Shown: positions 31,461-42,760 of the stretch, piece by piece
How the letters are laid out: every line of letters starts with the position of its first letter
How positions within the stretch are numbered: the first letter of the stretch is position 1
NCBI RefSeq assembly: GCF_000321225.1
Contig: NW_004451878.1
Location: 198,410 to 262,409, forward strand
Direction: 5' to 3'
Source: Odobenus rosmarus divergens
Taxonomy: Eukaryota; Chordata; Mammalia; Carnivora; Odobenidae
DNA length: 64,000 nucleotides
The notes under the pieces: model-generated
What the model saw: the letters and a program-made list of their open reading frames with translations, nothing else
Told to the model about the DNA's origin: nothing
Databases searched by the model: none
Translations under genes and position numbers: made by a program

Positions 31461-32654
31461 GCGGACACACTAATCTGGGTGTGTCTGACCAGCACAGATG
31501 GCCCAACTCCTCTCACCAGTATTGCTTCCTCCATCCTTGGACCCCTTACGTGTATGTGCGCATGCTAATACTTGATTATATCATGGGTTGACTGCTCATG
31601 GTTTACATGTATAATTTATTTCCCCAATTAAATTGTCAGTCCCTCAAGGGCTAGAATCATGTCTCATACCTGAAACTTAGGTGTTAGTGGATAGATACGG
31701 TATTTGGACCTTAGGTCACATTTTCCCGTAGAAACAAGTTATTTCTTTAATAGCTAGCCTTCCAGGCTAGCCCCCAAAGGCTGATTTAGTTAAAGATCTG
31801 TGTTCTGGTGGAAAGGAGCCTGCAGGACTCAGGGACAAACCACAGATCTCGCTCTAGTTTCATGGGGCGGGCTAGATCCGGGGAACCCCCGAGACGGGTG
31901 AGCACAGACCTCACCATCTTGCCTTTCCCTGAGCCCTGCTGGCACTTCTCCGTCTCTTCTCAAAGCCCCAGGGCCGTGCTGAGACCCTGCCGTCAGCCTT
32001 CCGGATCTGAGGCCTCCGGCCGCTAGGACTTCAGGGTCAAATCTCTTAAAACTATATTCATGATGATGTAGATAAAACTTTCATCAGATCCTCAAAAGGT
32101 CAGGGGCCTCGAAGAGGTGAAGAACAATTGCTAGAAATCTTTCCCCCGGCACCCCACTGGTTTGCCTCCTCAAAATGCTGTGTTAAACAATATTCTAATC
32201 TTCATTTGCTACCGCTAATAAGCACTGGCACTTTTCCCATGAAGCTGATCTTAGCCGAATGGGAGTAAAAAAGTAAGCTTTGGAACTAATTCATACTCAG
32301 CTGTGAATGAATGATGGCATCCTGGCCTCTCCATTGGTACCTGTTTTTGACAGGCATTGCATACTTTTAAGTGGATCTCCGATGAGTGGAATTTCAGATC
32401 GTGTGACAAAGTTAAAGTAGCAGACAACATAACATAATAAAATAAAATTTAAAAAAAAAAAGATATTCTGGAACAAAAATGTTCTCTCTAAGTCTCTCTC
32501 AGCTATTTTTTTGCTTTTCAAGTTTTCTTACTTTTCCCCACAGATTCCCGAGAAGTGTCAAGATTTCTCTCAGCTTTTTCTGAGACAGGGCAGATTACGG
32601 GGACTCCCGGAGTGAGACGGGAGGCATTTGCAACAGTAGCTATGTCTGGATCAG

Positions 32655-32870
32655 GACAAAATACTTTCACACTCATCTTATTCCATCCTCACAACAATGC
32701 TATGAGCTGGATATCGTGATTCCCATTTTAGAGCAGGGGAGACTGAGACCTGATGAGGTCCAGCAAGTTGCCCCAGGTCCCCTGGCTAGGTAAGAAGGGG
32801 TGCGACAGTCAAATCCAGAGCCTGCCTCCCCATACCACGCCCGCTCCGTAGACCACACTCTTTCTGTTTG
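32655..32870 (-). mobile_element. MIR element
   Basis: The antisense words 'tcctcacaacaatgctatgagctgg', 'cccattttagagcaggggagactgagacc', 'caagttgccccaggtcccctggctagg' are present. Confidence 0.82.
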
Positions 32871-33164
32871 TAAGAGACATCCCCGTTTCTAAGTCAGCTG
32901 GCGATGGACCCCATAAGTGGGTCTCTGACAGGGATCGATGTATATAGGTCCTTGGGGCTTAATACAATGCTAGGCACAGGGGAGGTGGCAAGCAAGACAC
33001 ACAAAGAATGTTTGTTGAGTCACTGAAGATCACACCAAGGCATAGAGGCAACCAGCTGGACTTCACATCCACACACCCTCCTTGGCCGGGAGCCCACGGG
33101 CAGGGCACGCACTGTACCCGGGTGTGCGGCAGCCGGTGTCCCCCAGCGGGGAGGAGCCCACGTG

Positions 33165-33567
33165 CGCCGGCTGATGAGTGGATAAACAAAGTGTGGGCTG
33201 TCCATACAGTGGAATCCCATTCTGCCATGAAACAGAAGGAAGCCCTGAAGCACGTGACAATACGGACGAACCTTGGAAGCCTGATGCTAAGTGAGAGAAG
33301 CCACTCACAGAGGGCCACGTATGATAAATTCCATCACGTGAAAGATCTGAAATCAGCAAATCCATAGAGACCCAAAGTCGATTACTGGTTTCTACGGGCT
33401 GGGGAGTGATAGCTAAGGGGTACGGAATTTCTTTCAGGGATGAAAATATTCTGGAACTCGACAGTGGGGATGATGGCACAACTCTAAATATAATAAAAAA
33501 TCTCTGACTTTAGTTACAGAGGGTGGATGGTGGTATGTGAATTATATTTCAATTCAAAAAAAGTCAC
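33165..33567 (+). mobile_element. L1 (L1M-type) 3' end
   Basis: The sense order of an old L1 tail is intact: 'gagtggataaacaaagtgtgg', 'cagtggaatcccattctgccatgaa', 'atgctaagtgagagaagcc', 'gcaaatccatagagaccc', 'ggtatgtgaattatatttcaattcaaaaaa'. It has no ORF2 capacity and is a dead fragment in a PKNOX2 intron. Confidence 0.88.
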
Positions 33568-33999
33568 AGAGAGAAGGCCCCCGGTGCATTTTGTGCGCTT
33601 GGCTTTTGTGACAGCTGCAGAGTTCATGCGAGGGCGCTGGAGCCAGGCCCTCAGCTGCGCGAGGCGGGGTGGACGAGCAGGGTACAACTGTGACACTGGC
33701 TGGACGCCACCCCGGCACTGAGGATGTGAGGGATGGAGAAAGGAGAGCCAAGGGAGGGATGGGGAGGCAGCCTCACCGTATCTGAAAACTAGGGCTGGCA
33801 GATGGCTGTCCTGCCCCCTTCCCAGGACAGGGCTCTGTGTCTCCACGGAGAGCCTCCGCTGACAGCATCCGCTGAGAGCTGGGGGGTCCCCTTTGCTTCA
33901 CCTAGACTTTGTGTGGGAGTCGAGAGCTGCTCTGGTTTCCTGGGTCAATGCAGAGCATTGTGGGTGAGGAACTAGAGCCCCCAGGTGCCACAGACTTAG

Positions 34000-34355
34000 G
34001 TTCAGATGCCACGAGATGTTGGGGAACGTGTTCGCTTCTTTGAGTCTAGTTTGGTTACTGGTAAAATGAGGATAACAGGGCGCCTGGATGGCTTAGTCGG
34101 TTCGGCGTCTGCCTTTGGCTCAGGTCATGATCCTGGGGTCCTGGGATCGAGTCCCACCCACATCGAGCTCCCTGCTCAGTGGGGAACCTGCTTCTCCCTC
34201 TTACCCTTCCCCCCTGCTTGTGATCTCTCTCTCTCGCTCTCTCTCACTCTCTCTCAAATAAGTAAATGAAATCTTTGAAAAGACAATGAGGGTAATAATA
34301 GTACCCAGCTCCTCTGCTGGTCGGGTGGCTTATATGAGATGGTGCCTGACGATGC
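34000..34355 (+). mobile_element. MIR interrupted by a CAN SINE
   Basis: The MIR words 'acttaggttcagatgccac' and 'actggtaaaatgagga' lie left of 34077. 'ataatagtacccagctcctctgctgg' and 'atatgagatggtgcctg' lie right of 34281. Joined, they form one sense MIR. Confidence 0.75.
34077..34281 (+). mobile_element. CAN SINE inserted in MIR
   Basis: The sense copy has head gggcgcctggatggcttagtc, body gatcctggggtcctgggatc, a CT-rich linker and tail caaataagtaaatgaaatctt. The flanks aatgaggataa and aatgagggtaa are a slightly diverged target-site duplication. Confidence 0.94.
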
Positions 34356-34359
34356 TCAG

Positions 34360-36380
34360 CATGAATCTGGCCCCGTGCAGTGGCGAATGCGGTGGCTTCT
34401 TTGATGTGAGGCGGGACCTGCTGGGGCTTGGTTTCCTCTCTGGGATTTCCCCACATGCAGAGAATATTCTGTAATGTTGCTTCTGTGCTTTGGTGGCAGC
34501 GACACAGAGAACAGCCATATTTTGGGTAGGAATGAGCAGAATGACGGGGCCAGGGCGAGGGGCGCTGGAGTCCGGAGCAGAGGGGGTGGGGGCAGAAGCC
34601 AGGCGGGAAGAGTAGCCCTCTCCCTCCATCCTCCGTGGAGAGGACCCTCTGCGGGGGCGGGGAGGGGGTTCTCCCCCAGCCTGGGTTTGCTGGGGAGTGA
34701 CTGCTTCCGGCAGGAGTTTGGCCTCTTTCAGCCAAAAATGCAGTAGCAAGAAAATATCCTGGGATTCTTCAGGGACCCCAGAGCAAGCAGCTAATGGATG
34801 AAACCTTCCCACTCTCATTGCAGCCTGACAGAAAAGGCTCTGGGGTTTAAGTCCCACCTCAGGAGCATTCTGTCATCGGAATCCATTTCTGTAGCTGCTA
34901 ATGCCACACAAGAGTGGAAGTGACAAGAAGCCTCAGACACCGGACAAAAGGAATCAAAGAATACTAACTTCTCCCCGAGGGAAAGAAGACAACAGGAAAA
35001 ACTAGGATTCACTACAGAAGTTTGAACAAACAATCTCTACTAACGGAGACTGTAGATTTACGATGCTCTCCGTTTCTCTTGCAAACCACAACAACTGCCG
35101 TTCACATTGTCCCGGATGCTCAAGATGAATAGGCTACTGTGTAGAATGTTCATTAGACCATTTATCTGCTTATCAGGAAGTCGGCACTGTTTGTATCCAG
35201 ACTGGTTTATGCCAGTTACATGTGTTAGTGTAATGATGTAACGTAGTTACTCTGTAAACCAATAAAATGTAAGTGCAACAAGAAAGTTATTCTTGCTAAG
35301 AAAACTAATTGGACTGCTTTGGAAAGACTTAAGACTCTGATTTCCTTAAAAATGCCGTGTAGTGAGGATCGCTGGGACAAATGTAAGTGGCTGGAACACA
35401 TAACAAAAATCTAGAAAGATCCTACAGCCAAATTACTTCCCAGACATCAAAGTTCTTATCCAATGTTAAATAAAGATGGAATTTATAGATGTTCTATTAT
35501 AGGAGAGGTTTGTGCAAGTAAAAGGACAACCTCTCATCAGAAAAAGATCTTGGCCCTCTATCAAGACATTGGCAAATCAATATATATGTGTATCTTCTAA
35601 ATTAAAATAAAATGTATCTTTTTAATGGCTGTTCCTTTCTTCAACCAACTTTTCCAATTGGCCAATCAACACATGGGTTGTCCCCACCGCACTGGATAGG
35701 ATAGGAGAACACCCACTGGATACTGAAATCTGTCCTTTTTCATACATTTTCTACCCTTTTTTCCTAAAACTGAACAGCCCATACGGTGTTACTGCAGAGT
35801 TAGATTTCCCACGAGCTACAGTCTCAGAGTTGTTCCTCAAAGAGACAGTGAAAGCAAGGTGGGGAAGGGGGGCTTTGACTAATCAAAATATGTTTGGGGA
35901 AAGCTTCGAACCATGCCCCCTCTTGTGAATTCACAATGCCCCTAGTACACTGAGAATCAAGAACCGAGCTAAACTTTGTATAACCCAGATTTTCCCAAAC
36001 TCCTTTACCTCATCTTGGGAGCAACACCTATAACATCCTATAAAGGTACACACTTTGGGAATCAAATCTTTAGGGTCCACGTAAGAAGTATAACGTATGA
36101 TCCCTATTCTGGAGCAATTTACAACTGAGTCAGAGATACGCGACATGTACATTTGACACAGACACATATACACAGAACAGGTAAGTAACAGTGTTCGTCA
36201 GTATGTCTTTTAGGTTCAAATGATGGTAAAAATCAATAGATGTTATAGATCAGAACAACAGGTCAGGCATCCACCTCTAATTTTCACAAACTGTGGGCCT
36301 TGGTCTCAAAAACTTGCTCTTCGTCCACGGTTCTAGATAGTTCAAAGAGGATTCACATTTCCTAAATGTGCCTATGTACC
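34360..36380. other. Unrecognised intronic sequence
   Basis: This is about 2 kb with no known repeat, exon or strong motif recognised. The AT-rich part 35100-35650 has isolated AATAAA words on the + strand (near 35262 and 35608) but no linked open frame, so I do not call a retrocopy. Confidence 0.5.
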
Positions 36381-36389
36381 ATCTTTGGC

Positions 36390-36540
36390 TCTTTATATAA
36401 GTTATCTCATTTAATTCTGTAAGCGTGGGAAATGGGTATTATCTTTTTTCAAAGAAATCGACTCCGAGAGATTGCATAGCCGGTGGCGGGACCTCAATTC
36501 GTACCCCTGTCTGTCTGGCTTCGAAGCCTGCGTTCTTTTT
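36390..36540 (-). mobile_element. MIR fragment
   Basis: The antisense words 'gttatctcatttaattctgtaagcgtgggaaatgggtattat' and 'gattgcatagccggtggcgggacc' fit MIR. Confidence 0.72.
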
Positions 36541-37444
36541 GCTGTGCCCTTGTTACCCAGTCTTTATAGCCTCTCCTGAGCTGGGGTTTGGGGGCCTGTG
36601 CACCCACCAATATCTGGGTAGCCAGAAGACTGATCCATGGCCAAGCCTGGGTCCGCAGAGGACCCCTGTGCCAGGCTGTGTCCCTAGAGCCTGGACTTCT
36701 CCCCATCCCCTTCCTTCCCCAGTCCAGAAGTTCTGAGTTGTGACTTTTTTTTTGTAAAGGCCTGGGGGTCACTCCCTTGTCCTCTCCTGATGGCCACTGT
36801 GAGGAAGGCATTAAGCGGGGGAGGACTTTGCCAATGTTAAGTGCTTTATTAATAGTATCCGCACTGAGTGCACTCTAAGCTGGAGAGGGTCCAGGGGTGG
36901 GAGGGTGTGGGCAGAAAGTCTTACTCATGCTTTTCAGCAAGCCCTCTCCATTGTTCCCAGTCCCTTTTGTGGAGCTGATCTGGGTCCTTCCTTCTCTTCT
37001 GCTTTGTGCTCAGGGACTTCCCCCTCTCTCTTCTCCACCTCTACCTTCCTCTGCCATCGCCTGTCCAGGGGGCAGTGGCCACGGAGTGGAAAGAAACAAC
37101 CCTAAGCTATAGAGGGGTGCTCAGCAGGGAGGGGGCAAGAGGGCAGCCTGTGAACTGAAGTCTGCAGTCAGAGGGCAGACACAGCCCGAGGGGCTGAGAG
37201 GATGACCCTCCAGTCTCAGGCTCAGGCTCATGTCAGGGGCGAGATGCAAATGGGGAGTGGCAGGCAGGTGATCGGGGTCAGCGTGGGGTGCTGGCCTGGG
37301 CGCCCGGGCTCGTGGGCGGGGGAACTGGTCTGGCAGCCTCCTCTCCCTCTTAGCCTTTTCTCCCCCTCAGACGTGAGGCTGTGGGTGTGTTCCCATCAGT
37401 CGTCAAAAATGCATGGCGTGGGGGAGGTGGGGCAGGAAGGACAG

Positions 37445-37625
37445 GGCACTAACACTGATTAAGCACCTCAGTGTGCCAGGGTCTTGGCAATTGCTGCACT
37501 GCTTCCTGGTTCTCTTCACATGAGGTGAGTGTGTCCAGGTTACAGAGTCAGAGGTAAAGTCTAGACCTGAGCTCAGGTTTGGCCACGGCAGGAGCCCACG
37601 AGCTTTCTACCACACCGGCAGTCTG
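37445..37625 (-). mobile_element. MIR fragment
   Basis: The antisense words 'gattaagcacctcagtgtgccagg', 'caggttacagagtcagaggtaaagtc' and 'gctttctaccacaccg' fit a diverged MIR. Confidence 0.6.
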
Positions 37626-38522
37626 TGGTTACACATCACTGTGCTGCGGTGGGTGGAGCCAGCTCTGGACCCATGGCCGGGGGGGTTGGGGGGAGAGGAG
37701 CGCCTGCCCCCGTCTTGGCTGTGATGGGCCAGCGCACAGAAGATCCTTCCCCAGGGAGCCCCTCTTCCCACGGGTGGGCTGGGAGCTGTAGCATGGACAC
37801 CGGGCTCACAGGGCCACTGGGGCTCTCTGTGGCGGTGTGGAAAACCAGAACAGGCAGGACGCCTGGCATCCCTGCCCCCATCTTCAGCCACTGATTCAGA
37901 GCGGCTCCCAAGAAGCCTGAGGATGGACCTGGCCCTGGCTCCCGGGCTTCATCACTAGGCTCTCGGAGTCTCTCCGACCTCTTCCCCTCACCTTGCCCCT
38001 CGGCCTTCCAGCCCCCTCCCTCCAAATTAGGTTCCTCTAGGTGGTGCTTTCAAAGTGTGCTTCCTCAGCAAAGCCCTGGGGCAGCTCCAAGACCCTAGAG
38101 CGGGGAGGGGGGTGGACATGTTGGGGGCAGAGAGGCAGAGCCCCAGCCCCACTTCGGGCACCACAGAGCAAGTCTTCCTGTTCACTGGGTATGCGGGCCC
38201 AGCGCTTCTGGGCCAGAGTCCCTAAGATTCCCGTATCGGAGAACCACAGCCCAGGCTCAGGCTCCGTGGCTTCTGGAGGTACTTCCGTTTCAAATAAAGC
38301 GTTGTTGATTGACCAGCTGATTAATTCCCATGATCCATTTGACTTCTATCCCCTCTGAAGAAAGAGTTTCCCTTACTCTTTGCTCTTCCTCACAGGCCAA
38401 GACAAGACAGTCCCTTGGTATTTGTTTGTATGGGTCTATCTTGGTACTGCCATGCTAGGCCAAGACCTCGCAGACTGCTGGAAGCCTGCTGGTGCTTCCA
38501 GAATCTACCTCCCACCCTGGGT

Positions 38523-38548
38523 ACACACACACACACACACACACACAC
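38523..38548. repeat. (CA)n microsatellite
   Basis: An uninterrupted CA run of about 13 units lies in the PKNOX2 intron, 0.9 kb from the first homeodomain exon. Confidence 0.95.
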
Positions 38549-39421
38549 GTGCACACATGTACGCACACCCTTCACAGTCGGCCCAGACACGTCCATTGGC
38601 CTTCATTTACTACTACAGCTCTTGGATGATGCTAGGGGATTATAGTTTTGAATTCATTCCTGACATTCACCCACAGCCCTGTCTGTTGCAACTAACCCCG
38701 CACACAGCACATGACTGCTATCATGTTAGTGCACACAGCAGGCTCTTTATAGACATTACGTTTATACCCGAGGCTTGGTCGCCATTTTACGGAAATGGCC
38801 ACAGAGGCTCATGAACGCAGCTGTCCTGCAGCAGAGCTGAGCTGGTCGTGTGAGGAAGGAGATTTCTCCCTGGGCTGCTCTTCCAGACCTGATGGTCGCA
38901 GCCACTGCTACCCAGCATGGTGCCTCATCCGGCTGCTCTGATCAGAGGGACAGGGGAAAGGGGACACACATCTGCTGCTACCCCAGAGGTGAGGACTCTG
39001 GGAAACAGAAGAGCCCTGGCTGAGGATCCACGTTTTCTTCCCTGGGAGAAGGGCAGGAGAGTGCATGGCTGCCCGCAGCAACCACCGTCCTGGCCCCACA
39101 GAATCTTACCCCGTCCCTGAAACACTTGCTCAGGCCTTAGCTCTCCTCAGAATATGTCTGTCCTCATTCCCTCACTTGATGTCACACTTCTTCGTGGCAG
39201 CAGCAAGCACCAGAGAACCTCCCAGCTTTAGATCCCCCTAAAGTGGGTCCATAGTGGTCCCTCTCCTCTGCCTCGGCCTCTGGAAGATGGGATCCCTATC
39301 AGAGATATTCTCTCTCGGGCCACGCCCTCTGTAGATCCACGGATGACCGCAGAGTCTGGAACCTAGGGGGTTATTCGTACCCCACGCTGCCACTCCACAC
39401 CCCCAATACACGCACACTCAC

Positions 39422-39541
39422 CATGAGATGCTGGAAGAGCCAAGAACGCATTATATTGGTGGCATGCTTGGGCAAGACTCCTCGTTTGTTCTTGGACTTC
39501 TTATCCTCATTGTCCAGGAGGGAGGTGAGGTCAAGGTTAAC
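39422..39541 (-). CDS. PKNOX2: PKNOX2 exon: start of TALE homeodomain
   Basis: The 120-bp, phase 0/0 exon has 40 codons, [19 protein letters not shown] through SWLFQHLM. It contains the basic N-terminal arm ([19 protein letters not shown]) and helix 1 of the homeodomain. The acceptor AG is read from 39543-39542 and the donor is gtgagt. The family binds TGACAG-type sites, usually as a heterodimer with PBX in the nucleus (established for PREP1/2). Because exon length is a multiple of three, skipping would remove the arm and helix 1 while keeping frame. Confidence 0.98.
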
Positions 39542-39824
39542 CTTCAGGGCACGTGGAGAAAAAATCAGCATCAACAGCCTGGCGGGCCAGCAGCTAGGGA
39601 CCTGTTGCCATAGTGATGGCAGGCTCTTGCTGCCAGCCCCCTTTCCCAACTCATTCTTAGGGCCCTGGGGAGGTCACCTTTCCTTTCACTCTGCACCAGC
39701 CCCTCAGAGAACGGGAGACAGGGAGAAGGAGAAGGAGGAAGAGGGGAAGGGATGAGTGAGGACACAGAGGAGACAGGGACATGCAGAGGGAAGAGGAGAG
39801 GCAAATTTGCCAGAAACCATCCAC

Positions 39825-40095
39825 TGGTTATTAGCATTTCTAGGTTACTTTACGGTTTGCAAAGCACCTTCCTCGCCATCACCGTGGTTAGCACCGACAG
39901 CAGCCCCGGAAGTTGGTAGGGCTCTGTGCAGGTGGTGTTAATCCCCCTTCTGTGGATAAGAGCTCTGAGGCTCAGGAAGGTCAGGTAACTTATCCAAGAT
40001 GACAGAATTAATGTCACATCTCAGGTCTGACTTCACATCTTCTTCCTCCCCCAACCTGTGTGTGCGCCCTATCCCACTGAGCTACAGAGTGGCTC
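39825..40095 (-). mobile_element. MIR element
   Basis: The + strand words 'ttactttacggtttgcaaagc', 'gtggataagagctctgaggctcaggaaggtcaggtaacttatcc' and 'ctatcccactgagctacagag' are antisense MIR. Confidence 0.82.
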
Positions 40096-40179
40096 CGGCT
40101 AGAGACCAGGTATAGGAGGTGCAGAATCCTTTGACATAACCCTGAGGGGTAGAAATCCCAGGAGTTGATAAGGCCTTTC

Positions 40180-40290
40180 AGAGCCCCAGCTTCTGATTTG
40201 TAAAGTGGGGGTAATGATACCTCTTAGAGGCATAATGAGGATTAAGTGAGTCACTTGTGTAAAGGGCCTAGCAGAGAGCAAACAGTTATG
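40180..40290 (+). mobile_element. MIR fragment
   Basis: The sense words 'gatttgtaaagtgggggtaatgatacctcttagaggcataatgaggattaagtgag' and 'gtaaagggcctagcag' match the MIR core and 3' part. Confidence 0.8.
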
Positions 40291-40346
40291 GTTGTCCAAC
40301 CCCCCCACCTGTGCACATGAGCACATGCCTGTGCACACACACTCAC

Positions 40347-40444
40347 CTGTGTATTCTGGATCTGGATGGCTCCCTGGGGGATTGCTTGGGTGACCACCTG
40401 ACCCTGGGAGGTTACCATGGTAACTGGCTGGTATAAGGCTCCAC
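40347..40444 (-). CDS. PKNOX2: PKNOX2 exon: Gln/Val-rich linker
   Basis: The 98-bp exon has two bases of a split Gly, then GALYQPVTMVTSQGQVVTQA and IPQGAIQIQNTQ. This is the flexible Gln-rich stretch between the MEIS-type N-terminal domain and the homeodomain. The acceptor is ctcctcag and the donor gtgagt. Confidence 0.97.
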
Positions 40445-40909
40445 CTGAGGAGACAACCAGTTTTTGGGTCCCCTGCCATGCGGGTGGGTAGGAGTGAGGG
40501 CAAGCAGGATTTCCAACTCACTTGGCACTCCCATGTAAACACCTTCTATTCTGGAGACACTCAAGCCCCTGTTGGGGAGCGATGGGGTGGGAATGGGGTC
40601 CAGAGAACAGAGCTTCTGGTGGGAAGTGTTTGGGGGCAGGGACAACAGCTTTACTTGGTCTTTGAGAGACTCATGAGACTTTGACCCAAATTTGTTCCAA
40701 AATATCACAATCAGGTCTTGGTGCTAGCCATCTATAAACTTACAGAACACTTTAGTCAAGAAATTGAACTGGAAGCCCCTCCTTGGCAGGGGGCACCCCT
40801 CCCATTTCCTAAGATTGTTTGTACGGTACCCTGCCCCCCACCCCCTGGAATCCCCTTGGGGCCACCCCTTCTCCTCCCAGGGGTGTTCCCCATAATCCCT
40901 TGCACCGAC
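40445..40909 (-). other. PKNOX2: PKNOX2 intron (465 bp)
   Basis: This short intron has donor gtcggt and acceptor tctcctcag. No repeat is recognised. The donor is weaker than the gtgagt/gtaaga donors of the other introns. Confidence 0.9.
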
Positions 40910-41039
40910 CTGACACCACTTGTGAGTTGACGGTTGTCATGGCGATGTTGCCCTGCTGGAGCGCTGAGGCTGGGACCACAATCCCCTGGGGGTTATTGGA
41001 GACTCCAGACATGGAATTGGGGGAATTCTGCAGGAGGTC
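40910..41039 (-). CDS. PKNOX2: PKNOX2 exon: linker after MEIS N domain
   Basis: The 130-bp exon encodes DLLQNSPNSMSGVSNNPQG through MTTVNSQVVS (43 codons) plus one base of Gly. It continues from ...SINLHSQ of the upstream exon. The acceptor is cttactgccag and the donor gtcggt. The region is low-complexity Ser/Asn/Gln-rich, as in PREP proteins. Confidence 0.97.
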
Positions 41040-41228
41040 CTGGCAGTAAGGGAGGCGTGGTTTGTGACAACGTCACTAAATGCTTAGAAGCCACAGCCCC
41101 AAACTCCTCCTCTCCCTTTCTCCCTTCCTGTCTTCCTTCCTCCCTTTTTCCTGCGCCTCCCAGGACCCAAATCTGAAAGGCAATTCTCATGGCCTTCTAG
41201 AAGCAGTGAATAAAAAGGCTCAATATTA

Positions 41229-41306
41229 AAAACCAACCAACCAACCAACCAACCAACCAACCAACCAGCCAGCCAGCCAGCCAGCCAACCAACCAACCAA
41301 CCAACA
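41229..41306. repeat. Compound (AACC)n(AGCC)n(AACC)n microsatellite
   Basis: Nine or so aacc units are followed by five agcc units and then more aacc units, nearly 78 bp in all. It lies about 190 bp from the PKNOX2 linker exon in its upstream intron. Confidence 0.97.
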
Positions 41307-41367
41307 ATATTTATCCACTTAGACATTCCGTTCTTCTGAAACCTGAGACACAAATCATCTCATAAAC

Positions 41368-41527
41368 CAGTGGTCCCCACTTCGGCTTCACTTGGGAATT
41401 TCTAATACTAATGCCTGGGTTCTAACCCCAGAGATTCTAATTCAGTTGGTTGGGGGTGTGGCCGGGACTTTGGTGTCTTACAAGTTCCCTAAGTGGTTTT
41501 AACATGTGGCCAGGGCTGAGAACCAGG
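41368..41527 (+). mobile_element. MER5A-like hAT element
   Basis: The order 'accagtggtccccacttcggc', 'cttgggaatttctaatac', 'ccagagattctaattcagttgg' and 'agggctgagaaccagg' matches MER5-type elements, including both inverted ends (cagtggt.. / ..gagaacca). Confidence 0.82.
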
Positions 41528-41639
41528 CTTTATGTGCCTAGCACCTCTTCACCCTTCACACTGAACTGTCTCCAGACGCCTTGCCTGACACCCTCTCCCC
41601 CCGAGAACCTCACTTCCTCACGTACCTATATCACATTAT

Positions 41640-41755
41640 TTATTACACCCAGCTCCACACACAAGTGGCCTCCAACGTTTTATCTTTGTATCCTGAGCAT
41701 CTAACTCAGGTGCCTGGCACACAGTGGCCACTAAAATCGTTGTTCAATAATAATA
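41640..41755 (+). mobile_element. L2 3' end fragment
   Basis: 'ttatttattacacccagctccac' and 'atctaactcaggtgcctggcacacagtggccactaaaat' follow L2 3'-terminal order. Confidence 0.6.
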
Positions 41756-42629
41756 CAAAAACAGCCACCCTAGCCTCTTTAGAACCTGCCTTCTAAGGGC
41801 ATCTCATAGGAGCCTCAACCTCAAGCCACCCATCGGCACATCTCATCGATTCCTTCCTTTTCCCCAGGCTGCCAGCACAGAATCCCACTGCAGACAGAGT
41901 CTTCCTTTGCCCCACATTGTCAACCAGCCAGCCCCCGTTTCTCCCAGGAAACAATCCTTGCAGTTTGTTTTTACAGCGGTCAAAGCAGATAAGAAGAGTA
42001 TTTTTTCCTGGCACTCTGGTCCCCTCGTCATTGCCACGTCACAGCTGGGCCAGGAAGTGCTTGGACCTGATGTGGAGGGGCTCTGCATGCCATGCACGAG
42101 GGGACGGAGCTTGGTCGCAGCCTCCAAGAAGCATCAATAAACCCTCCCTGCCTGGGGGCTGGGCGCTTGCTCAGGGCGGGGAGAAATTGTGAGGAAGGAA
42201 TTGGGTGTGTGAGAGGTTGGGGTCTCTAGGCTTTATATGGAGAAAGCAAGAACGGTGGCCAATGAGGTGCCGTGGAAGGAGCCCTGGGAGACCGGCCTGG
42301 GTCCCTGAGCGCCTCCGACTACAGTGCCTCATCTGAAAACAGGGCTTGAACCAGGTAACCTGTCTGATGACCATCTAGGGCTGATGCTCTCACGCACACA
42401 GCTTGGAGTCATAATGCAATGAGCTGTAAGAATTTAGACAGGTTAACAGTCAAGAAAATAGACCACCACTGGGGGAAAAGAAGGCCCCAAGCTCCCTGAC
42501 TTTCGTTTTAGGGCTGGGAGAGAAGCTTGGGCTTTTAGCCTCCAGGGAAGGTCTAGAGTTTCTTGGCGCCAAACTCTTGGTCTTCCCACTCAAGCGGTTC
42601 AAGTCTAATACTGAGGCCCACCTTCTGAA

Positions 42630-42760
42630 GCCTAAAAACTGGAGGAGCCCTTAAAAGCCACATATTCCAACTCCCTGAGCGCAAATAAGGAACTGAGGCT
42701 TCTTAGAAACCCAAGTGACTCACCCAAGGCCCCCAGCTGGTTTGCCGCAATGGGACTAGA
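42630..42760 (-). mobile_element. MIR fragment
   Basis: The antisense words 'ctccctgagcgcaaataaggaactgaggc' and 'gtgactcacccaaggcccccagctgg' are typical. Confidence 0.68.

Larger units (their letters stand above)
23881..39421 (-). other. PKNOX2: PKNOX2 large intron inside the homeodomain
   Basis: This 15.5-kb intron splits the homeodomain after helix 1 (...QHLM / HPYP...). It holds many MIR/L2 pieces, an L1 3' end (33165), one CAN SINE inside a MIR (34077), an L1-like block (28090-28545), a CR1/L3-like fragment (31330-31460) and a (CA)n (38523). Stretches 25.4-27.0, 29.4-30.8 and 34.4-36.4 kb hold nothing I recognise. No extra exon is apparent. Confidence 0.85.
39542..40346 (-). other. PKNOX2: PKNOX2 intron
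   Basis: This 0.8-kb intron has donor gtgagt and acceptor ccctgaag. It contains a MIR (39825-40095, antisense to +) and a second MIR piece (40180-40290, + strand). Confidence 0.88.

Noticed and set aside
35100..35650. Possible processed pseudogene, suggested by AATAAA words and AT-rich tail-like sequence
   Set aside because: No linked open frame, poly-A tail or target-site duplication could be found, so it is left as unrecognised intron.
41229..41306. CRISPR-like regular repeat
   Set aside because: The unit is 4 bp with no spacers. It is a microsatellite in a mammalian intron.
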